From positions 1 through 11,084 of the forward strand of contig JAHEOB010000035.1 in NCBI GenBank assembly GCA_018610095.1: a DNA stretch of 11,084 bases, given 5' to 3'. This document shows, piece by piece, positions 6,433 through 11,084 of this stretch. Both the position numbers and the translations under genes were made by a program. The notes under the pieces were generated by a model. The model was not told the DNA's origin. It was given only the letters and a program-made list of their open reading frames with translations, and did not search any database. Every line of letters starts with the position of its first letter. Within the stretch, counting starts at the first letter, position 1. Source of the DNA: Halothece sp. MAG (GTDB taxonomy: Bacteria > Cyanobacteriota > Cyanobacteriia > Cyanobacteriales > Rubidibacteraceae).

Positions 6433-6645
6433 TTAAGGTTTAAATATCGGTGCAATTTCAGTATTGCTGGGAAGCGAAAAGTCCATGACGTGCTGCGCGA
6501 TCGCGCTGAGTTGATTGAAATTGTTAATGATACCGTCTCGATAGGTGTCGGGGATTTCTATGGCAAGCAGTTGAGCCGTTTGTTCAACATAAGCAGTGGT
6601 ATCGCTTGGTTGGGGTAAACTTTGGGAACTCGAAGAATCGCTCAT
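6433..6645 (-). CDS. AtzG-like small protein (DUF4089)
   Basis: A 70-residue protein read from the ATG at 6645. After a polar, Ser-rich first 17 residues, the segment AYVEQTAQLLAIEIPDTYRD (18-37) and the following helix and tail (NNFNQLSAIAQHVMDFSLP, then NTEIAPIFKP) match the DUF4089/AtzG pattern. AtzG of Pseudomonas is a GatC-like partner that binds and stabilises the amidase AtzE, and the tail would wrap around the amidase. No amidase gene is within this window, so the partner must lie elsewhere or be lost. A longer reading starts at a TTG at 6723 (96 residues). I reject it because its extra 26 residues are basic and low-complexity, unlike the family, and they cover promoter-like sequence. 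It lies 30 bp upstream of the DUF1499 gene. Confidence 0.85.
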   Translation of the reverse strand: MSDSSSSQSLPQPSDTTAYVEQTAQLLAIEIPDTYRDGIINNFNQLSAIAQHVMDFSLPSNTEIAPIFKP

Positions 6646-6742
6646 GGCAATTAGGTAATCGTTATTCTTTAAGATATTGTAACGAGTTTTAAAAGAAAAA
6701 TTGTTCCGCTTGATAATTGTCAAATTGACCGATTAAGTTACT

Positions 6743-6751
6743 ATTGTATCA
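6743..6751 (-). promoter_or_regulatory. possible extended -10 promoter for the DUF4089-DUF1499 pair
   Basis: On the minus strand TGATACAAT (6751-6743) combines the TGn extension with TACAAT (5/6). No good -35 lies 17 bases further up. It is in the 64-142 bp gap after the methyltransferase gene and predicts a leader of about 90 nt to the ATG at 6645. A TTGACA at 6723-6718 further down lacks a matching -10. Confidence 0.35.
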
Positions 6752-6787
6752 GCTCAAAAGCCTTGCTAGATAGCACGATCGTTGATA

Positions 6788-7411
6788 TCATTTTTTTGCT
6801 TGCACTATTTGTAAACTTCCCCCAGCATAAAGTTGTTGCTTACAATCTTGAAACCCGATCGCGCGGAGTTTGTTAGCTAAATCCATTTGCACAAATTGCC
6901 AAGCGGTTTCGGTTTCAAATAAGGTCATAAATAAGGTTAATCCGGGAACAAAAAGGGGATTATGGGGTTGATGGAGATCAATACAAGCAAAAACTCCCCC
7001 AGGCTGGAGAACCCGATACACTTCCTGTAAAATTTGGGTTAACTGATCGGGGGTCATTTCATGAAGGGCAACGCTGGTTTGCACCAGATCAAACGTGGCA
7101 TTGGAAAAGGGAAGTGCTTCTGCTAAGCCTTCCACATAATTCGCTTGAGGAACCCTACTTTTTGCCCGTTGTAATGCTAGCGGAGAGGCATCTAACCCCG
7201 TCACCTGGTCAGAATATTGTACAAGGAAATGAGTGGTTTGCCCCGCCCCACAACATAAATCGAGAATGGGGGTATCACGATGGATAGGAATTCCTTTTAG
7301 CGGGAGTTGGCGAAAACGGGCTTCTCCGCCAACCGCTAAGGCAGAAAACCGCGCGATCGCGTCATATAACCATTGGTATTGATAACTCCATTTTCGTAAA
7401 ATTGTTGCCAA
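6788..7411 (-). CDS. class I SAM-dependent methyltransferase
   Basis: A 207-residue Rossmann-fold methyltransferase of the UbiE/Methyltransf_11 type. SAM-binding motif I is ILDLCCGAGQTT (49-60), with the acidic ribose-binding Asp74 in TGLDAS (71-76). The motif LPFSNATFDLV (100-110) and the post-motif VLQPGG (134-139) follow. The N-terminal helix WSYQYQWLYDAIARFSAL (8-25) is a probable substrate lid. No signal peptide is seen. The start is TTG at 7411. The next Met is residue 119, and a perfect AAGGAG lies 8 bases upstream, so the start is well supported. It follows avtA by 15 bp and is probably translated from the same message. The substrate is unknown; quinone, lipid or small-molecule methylation are all possible. 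The aminotransferase upstream may supply a pathway clue but does not decide it. Confidence 0.9.
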   Translation of the reverse strand: MATILRKWSYQYQWLYDAIARFSALAVGGEARFRQLPLKGIPIHRDTPILDLCCGAGQTTHFLVQYSDQVTGLDASPLALQRAKSRVPQANYVEGLAEALPFSNATFDLVQTSVALHEMTPDQLTQILQEVYRVLQPGGVFACIDLHQPHNPLFVPGLTLFMTLFETETAWQFVQMDLANKLRAIGFQDCKQQLYAGGSLQIVQAKK

Positions 7412-7419
7412 GGTGAGTT

Positions 7420-7425
7420 CTCCTT
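7420..7425 (-). promoter_or_regulatory. strong ribosome binding site of the methyltransferase gene
   Basis: AAGGAG on the minus strand lies 8 bases before the TTG start at 7411 and 1 base after the avtA stop codon. It is the only near-perfect Shine-Dalgarno in the window and it fixes a non-ATG start. Its position suggests translational coupling to avtA. Confidence 0.8.
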
Positions 7426-7426
7426 A

Positions 7427-8728
7427 TTAACCAACCCCCACTGCCGATCCTTGATAAATATTGTCGATGACACGGGCTAAGCGACGCATCGCCGTTGCAA
7501 TTTCTTCATTGCTGGCGGTTAAACTAATGCGAATACATTGCTGTTTATGTTGCCACTCTTTTTGTAATCCTGGGAAGAAACTGCTACCGGGAACTACAAT
7601 GACATCTTCTTTTTTCAATTCTTGATATAAATCCCAGTCACTAATGGGTAAATCTTGTAACCATAACCAAGAGAAAATTGCCCCTTCTCCGCGGTGGAGA
7701 AACCAAGGAATTTCGTTTGGCATCGCTTCATCAAGGGTTTCTTCTAATACGGCAAATTTTTGTTGATAATGGGGGCGAATGACGGTTTCGCAAATGTCTC
7801 CCAATTGCCCAGACGCGATCGCGCGAGCAGCAATCGCTTGACCATACCGTGGCGAATGGATACATAAATTGGTTTGGAAGGATTCTAACACTTGAATCAA
7901 GTCCGGATCGCCAATGGCAACCCCAATCCGTTCTCCGGGTAATCCTGCTTTAGATAAACTCAAACAGTGCAATAAGTTCCCCCCAAATTGCGGTTTCATC
8001 TCCGTAAAATTCAAAGCTGGATAGGGAGGGGCATAAGCAGCATCCACAATGACAGGAACATTATAGGGGGCAGCCAATTCTGCAATTTTAGTTAATTCTT
8101 GTTCTGAAATGACATTCCCGGTGGGATTACAGGGGCGAGACAGAATGACACAACCGGTTTTTTCATTAATTTGGAGTTGATTAAAATCAGGACGATATTT
8201 AAAGCGATGGGCATCTTCATCTAAATCCAAGGTGGGTTGATAGGCAAGGAGGGCTTCTTTAAATAAACTGACCCCACCATATCCCGTATATTCTGGACTT
8301 AACGGTAAAACAATTTCCTTGAGCTTCCCGTCATCTGTATAGCCGCCAAAGGCATTGGCAGCATAAAAATAAAGCGACTGTGAACCTGGGGTGATTAAAA
8401 TATTGCGATCCGTTAAATTCAGCCCATAACGGTGGTTAAAATCGTTGACAATGGCTTCAATGAAAGGTTCATACCCTTGCGAGGAACCATATCGACACAC
8501 CACCTCCCCATATTCGGAACTTTCCAGCAACTCACGAGTCGCATCGCGCCAAAGCTTTTCCACTTCGGGAATAATGACGGGATTGCCTGCACTCAGATTA
8601 ATAAATTCCCGTTCTCCAGCTTGACGGAGGGTTTCAATAATATCTTTCATAATGGCACGCACGCCCGTTAGTTGCGACATTTGCGTGCCAAAGTGAGACA
8701 AGTTATAGGCCATGGGTTGATTTGCCAT
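7427..8728 (-). CDS. avtA: valine--pyruvate aminotransferase (AvtA family, PLP-dependent)
   Basis: A fold-type I aminotransferase that moves the amino group between L-alanine/pyruvate and L-valine/2-oxoisovalerate in branched-chain amino-acid metabolism. The 433 residues are close to E. coli AvtA (417) and co-linear with it by my recollection: INLSAGNPVIIPE (43-55), ITPGSQSLYFY (112-122), LPLSPEYTGYGG (141-152), SRPCNPTGNVIS (197-208) with Asn201, VDAAYAPPYP (228-237) with Asp229, the PLP lysine Lys260 in LSLSKAGLPGERIG (256-269), GEGAIFSWLWLQDLPI (347-362), VVPGSSFFPGL (378-388), and the carboxylate-binding Arg400 in CIRIS. Active-site residues are intact. Cytosolic. The start at 8728 is chosen as the first ATG; Met6 (8713) begins at MAYNLSHFG and is a possible alternative, since neither has a Shine-Dalgarno. 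A methyltransferase gene follows 15 bp downstream. Substrate specificity within the family is inferred, not shown. Confidence 0.9.
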   Translation of the reverse strand: MANQPMAYNLSHFGTQMSQLTGVRAIMKDIIETLRQAGEREFINLSAGNPVIIPEVEKLWRDATRELLESSEYGEVVCRYGSSQGYEPFIEAIVNDFNHRYGLNLTDRNILITPGSQSLYFYAANAFGGYTDDGKLKEIVLPLSPEYTGYGGVSLFKEALLAYQPTLDLDEDAHRFKYRPDFNQLQINEKTGCVILSRPCNPTGNVISEQELTKIAELAAPYNVPVIVDAAYAPPYPALNFTEMKPQFGGNLLHCLSLSKAGLPGERIGVAIGDPDLIQVLESFQTNLCIHSPRYGQAIAARAIASGQLGDICETVIRPHYQQKFAVLEETLDEAMPNEIPWFLHRGEGAIFSWLWLQDLPISDWDLYQELKKEDVIVVPGSSFFPGLQKEWQHKQQCIRISLTASNEEIATAMRRLARVIDNIYQGSAVGVG

Positions 8729-8746
8729 CTCAAAATAGGTTTACTC

Positions 8747-8759
8747 ACCCTAATAGGGT
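8747..8759. promoter_or_regulatory. 13-bp palindrome upstream of avtA, possible operator
   Basis: ACCCTA-A-TAGGGT is a perfect odd palindrome centred at 8753, starting 19 bp before the avtA ATG at 8728. A position this close to the start, in the divergent avtA-glmS gap, is typical for a repressor site or a leader hairpin. Part of it belongs to a 15-bp repeat found again downstream of glmS. Confidence 0.45.
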
Positions 8760-8765
8760 AGTATG
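8751..8765 (+). repeat. 15-bp direct repeat, copy 1 (upstream of glmS)
   Basis: TAATAGGGTAGTATG is identical to bases 10905-10919, on the same strand, so the two copies bracket the glmS gene at a distance of 2154 bp. Confidence 0.9.
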
Positions 8766-8828
8766 TTATCCACTGCTGTATTAATTGTTTGCTAGTTTAT
8801 CCAATTCTGCTTAGATTTACTTTAACCA

Positions 8829-8856
8829 TTGACAATTCATAACGCACCATTACAAT
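8829..8856 (+). promoter_or_regulatory. glmS promoter (sigma70-type)
   Basis: A perfect TTGACA (8829-8834) and TACAAT (8851-8856, 5/6) are 16 bases apart. It is the strongest promoter match in the window. Transcription would start near 8863, leaving a leader of about 95 nt that carries a HIP1 octamer at 8910-8917 and a purine run GAGAG (8946-8950) 6 bases before the ATG. No glmS ribozyme is recognisable in the leader. Confidence 0.75.
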
Positions 8857-8956
8857 TAGATAATAATTTGAATGCTTGTTGGTTTCTCATGATGGGGGAA
8901 CAACATTGCGCGATCGCGAGTCACCACCTGCTTAAATCTTAATTCGAGAGCAAATT

Positions 8957-10846
8957 ATGTGTGGAATTGTTGGTTATATTGGGACGCAAACTGCTACAGA
9001 CATTCTACTGGCTGGCTTAGAAAAACTAGAATATCGGGGTTACGACTCCGCTGGCATTGCAACTGTCTCTGATAACCAATTACATTGGCTTCGGGCAAAA
9101 GGGAAACTTCATAATCTCCGTGGCAAAGTGGAACAAAATCATTCCTCCGCTAATGTGGGAATTGGTCACACCCGTTGGGCAACTCATGGCAAACCAGAAG
9201 AACACAATGCCCATCCTCATGTAGATATGCACGAACGGGTGGCAGTGGTTCAAAATGGAATTATTGAAAATTACCGACAACTGCGAGACAAATTAATTGA
9301 TAAAGGACACCAATTTATTTCTGACACCGATACCGAAGTCATTCCTCACCTCATTGCTGACTGCTTAACCCAAACGCAAGATAGTGAATCTCCCTTATTA
9401 GAAGCAGTACAACAAGCCGTGGGATTACTGGATGGAGCTTATGCGATCGCTGTCATTTGTGCTGACTATCCCGATGAAATGGTCATTGCCCGAGAACAAG
9501 CCCCCTTAGTGATTGGATTTGGGCAAGGAGAATTTTTCTGTGCTTCGGATACCCCTGCTTTAATTCCCTATACGAAAGCGGTTTTACCCTTAGAAAATGG
9601 TGAAATTGGCAAATTAACCCCCTTGGGAGTAGAAGTTTATAATCCAGAGGGAAAACGGCTAAACAAAACCCCACGGACATTAGACTGGAATCCCATTGTG
9701 GTGGAAAAACAAGGCTTCCGCCATTTCATGCTCAAAGAAATTTACGAGCAACCGGGAGTGGTTCGTAGCTGCTTAGAAGCGTATCTGAATCAAGATTGGC
9801 AGCCGGGGCAAAATGGTAACGCTTCACCGATTCAGTTAAATTTACCTACTGAACTTACCCAAAACTTAGAACACATTCAAATTTTAGCCTGTGGTACGAG
9901 TTGGCATGCTAGTTTAATTGGCAAATATTTATTAGAACAACTGGCAGGCATCCCCACCTCCGTTCAATATTCTTCCGAGTTTCGTTATGCCCCCTCTCCT
10001 ATTACAGCTAATACGCTCACCATCGGCGTCACGCAATCCGGCGAAACCGCTGATACCCTAGCTGCCTTAGACATTGAACAACGCCGTCGCAGTAACTTAG
10101 ATGCCAAATTTGCGCCTCATTTATTAGGCTTAACCAATCGTCCTGAAAGTACCCTAGGGCAAATGGTGGATCACATTTTTGATACCCATGCCGGGATTGA
10201 AATTGGCGTCGCTGCCACCAAAACCTTTATTGCTCAATTAATTGGCTTTTACTGCTTATCTCTAGAATTAGCCCATCAACGTCAAACCCTGTCCGAACAA
10301 CGGATTGAGGAAAATCTAGATCATTTACGCTATCTACCCGCCCAAATTGAACTCATTTTAGAAAGTCAAGAACGCTACATTGAAGACTTAGCCCATGAAT
10401 TTACTGAAACCCGAGACTTTATTTTCGTCGGGCGAGGCATTAACTTTCCCATTGCCTTAGAAGGGGCATTAAAACTCAAAGAAATTAGTTATATTCATGC
10501 AGCCGGCTATCCCGCAGGAGAAATGAAACATGGTCCCATTGCCCTATTAGATAATAAAGTACCGGTGGTATCCATTGCGGTTCCTGGTAGCGTATATGAG
10601 AAAGTGCTTTCTAACGCCCAAGAAGCCAAAGCCCGAGACGCTCGTTTATTAGGCGTAACCGTCATGAATGACGAACAAGCCGGGGAAACCTTTGATGATT
10701 TATTACCCGTCCCCGAAGTCGAAGAATTAATTTCACCGTTAGTGACGGTAATTCCCTTGCAATTATTGGCTTATCATATTGCAGCACGACGGGGCTTAGA
10801 TGTGGATCAGCCTCGTAATCTTGCCAAATCGGTAACTGTAGAATAA
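8957..10846 (+). CDS. glmS: glutamine--fructose-6-phosphate aminotransferase (isomerizing)
   Basis: Makes glucosamine-6-phosphate from fructose-6-phosphate and glutamine, the entry to UDP-GlcNAc for peptidoglycan and glycans. It is cytosolic. The 629 residues compare with 609 in E. coli. The N-terminal glutaminase begins MCGIVGYIG, with Cys2 becoming the nucleophile after Met removal, which fixes the start. YRGYDSAG (27-34), HTRWATHG (71-78), QNGIIENY (99-106) and the SDTDTEV segment (122-128) are intact. Two SIS sugar-isomerase domains follow: the first about 305-445 with ACGTSWHA (311-318) and TQSGETADT (359-367), the second about 478-610 with GRGINFPIALEGALKLKEIS (492-511) and EMKHGPIAL (522-530). 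The C-terminus DQPRNLAKSVTVE (617-629), including the catalytic-loop Lys624, is the canonical ending. All active-site residues appear present. It is probably monocistronic from the promoter at 8829. No strong terminator is visible downstream. Confidence 0.98.
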   Translation: MCGIVGYIGTQTATDILLAGLEKLEYRGYDSAGIATVSDNQLHWLRAKGKLHNLRGKVEQNHSSANVGIGHTRWATHGKPEEHNAHPHVDMHERVAVVQNGIIENYRQLRDKLIDKGHQFISDTDTEVIPHLIADCLTQTQDSESPLLEAVQQAVGLLDGAYAIAVICADYPDEMVIAREQAPLVIGFGQGEFFCASDTPALIPYTKAVLPLENGEIGKLTPLGVEVYNPEGKRLNKTPRTLDWNPIVVEKQGFRHFMLKEIYEQPGVVRSCLEAYLNQDWQPGQNGNASPIQLNLPTELTQNLEHIQILACGTSWHASLIGKYLLEQLAGIPTSVQYSSEFRYAPSPITANTLTIGVTQSGETADTLAALDIEQRRRSNLDAKFAPHLLGLTNRPESTLGQMVDHIFDTHAGIEIGVAATKTFIAQLIGFYCLSLELAHQRQTLSEQRIEENLDHLRYLPAQIELILESQERYIEDLAHEFTETRDFIFVGRGINFPIALEGALKLKEISYIHAAGYPAGEMKHGPIALLDNKVPVVSIAVPGSVYEKVLSNAQEAKARDARLLGVTVMNDEQAGETFDDLLPVPEVEELISPLVTVIPLQLLAYHIAARRGLDVDQPRNLAKSVTVE

Positions 10847-10890
10847 AACAAATTTCCACTTCAAATTACTTTTGTATTATAAAAATTAAA

Positions 10891-10903
10891 ATTGGAAAAT
10901 TTA
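10891..10903 (+). repeat. 13-bp direct repeat, copy 1
   Basis: ATTGGAAAATTTA is identical to 11001-11013, spaced exactly 110 bp. In both copies a TAT lies 17-18 bases after TTGGAA, so each could be a weak -35 region (TTGGAA), but the -10 matches are poor. Confidence 0.7.
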
Positions 10904-10904
10904 T

Positions 10905-10919
10905 TAATAGGGTAGTATG
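10905..10919 (+). repeat. 15-bp direct repeat, copy 2 (downstream of glmS)
   Basis: TAATAGGGTAGTATG matches 8751-8765 exactly. Here the left half of the palindrome seen at the first copy is missing (ATTAATAGGGT), so only the repeat, not the dyad, is conserved. Confidence 0.9.
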
Positions 10920-11000
10920 AGAATTAAAATCTAGATAGATTCGATATCGGTTATTAAGCGTTAGTATAAAAAAATTAGTTTGTATCATATTAGAGACAGT

Positions 11001-11013
11001 ATTGGAAAATTTA
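11001..11013 (+). repeat. 13-bp direct repeat, copy 2
   Basis: Second copy of ATTGGAAAATTTA, about 57 bp before the possible gene start at 11070. The flanking bases differ from copy 1 on both sides. Confidence 0.7.
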
Positions 11014-11069
11014 ATTGATTTTTGTATTCGGAGAGTGACAAAAGAGCAATAACTACGATCTAAGCCAAT

Positions 11070-11084
11070 ATGTCTACAAATAAC
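11070..11084 (+). CDS. possible start of a gene running off the right edge
   Basis: ATG at 11070 opens five codons, MSTNN, to the window end. The sequence before it (CTAAGCCAAT) has no Shine-Dalgarno, but neither do most genes here. The long AT-rich upstream region and the N-terminal composition are compatible with a real start. Five codons cannot identify a product, and a chance ATG is about as likely. Confidence 0.25.

Larger units (their letters stand above)
10847..11069. other. AT-rich non-coding region downstream of glmS
   Basis: No gene is supported here. It holds the second 15-bp repeat (10905-10919), two copies of ATTGGAAAATTTA (10891-10903 and 11001-11013) exactly 110 bp apart, TTTGTAT three times, and the palindrome CGATATCG (10942-10949). 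There is no GC-rich hairpin with a T-run that would make a convincing glmS terminator. Its make-up suits a long upstream region of a gene starting near 11070. Confidence 0.6.

Noticed and set aside
6433..6723. 96-residue form of the AtzG-like protein starting at TTG 6723
   Set aside because: The extra 26 residues do not fit the family, the start is TTG without a ribosome site, and ATG 6645 gives the expected length of about 70 residues.
8863..8956. glmS ribozyme or riboswitch in the glmS leader
   Set aside because: The leader of about 95 nt shows no ribozyme-like core or pseudoknot arms, and that ribozyme is a feature of Firmicutes-type glmS genes.
1..11084. CRISPR array, tRNA, rRNA, prophage or defence island
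   Set aside because: No regularly spaced repeats, cloverleaf sequences or hallmark proteins were seen. The genes are mainly housekeeping.

Overview
The window looks like a chromosomal, mostly housekeeping stretch of a cyanobacterium. Three things support this. The HIP1 octamer GCGATCGC occurs eight times (starts at 165, 2269, 3911, 6497, 7353, 7815, 8910, 9443). The adenosylhomocysteinase is the short form without the classic C-terminal tail. Most genes start without a Shine-Dalgarno sequence. The AT-leaning coding sequence would suit a unicellular, perhaps halophilic, lineage, but that is a guess.

Layout. Positions 1-359 hold the possible start of a minus-strand gene at the left edge, a likely decayed right end of an IS200/IS605-type (TnpB) element, and the terminator of ahcY. 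ahcY (minus, 360-1634) and an MscS-type channel gene (plus, 1720-3381) diverge from an 85-bp gap in which their two promoters overlap. The channel gene runs tail-to-tail into an M61 peptidase gene, and the two overlap by 4 bp. From 3378 to 8728 six genes lie on the minus strand. In transcription order they are an AvtA-type aminotransferase, a SAM methyltransferase (15 bp downstream, with a strong ribosome binding site and a TTG start), a 70-residue AtzG-like/DUF4089 protein, a DUF1499 protein, a Crp/Fnr regulator and the M61 PDZ peptidase. glmS (plus, 8957-10846) diverges from avtA and has a near-consensus promoter. The last 238 bp are AT-rich and non-coding, with short repeats, and perhaps contain the first five codons of another gene.

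How the genes fit together. ahcY serves the methyl cycle, clearing the S-adenosylhomocysteine that methyltransferases such as the one in this window produce. avtA and its methyltransferase are probably co-transcribed. glmS starts amino-sugar synthesis for the cell wall. The Crp/Fnr gene and the M61 gene are close enough to be co-transcribed. No defence island, CRISPR array, prophage or biosynthetic cluster is visible. The most interesting items are the solitary TnpB/omega-RNA-like end next to ahcY, the AtzG-like protein without its usual amidase partner, the overlapping ahcY/mscS promoters, and a 15-bp exact repeat on both sides of glmS.
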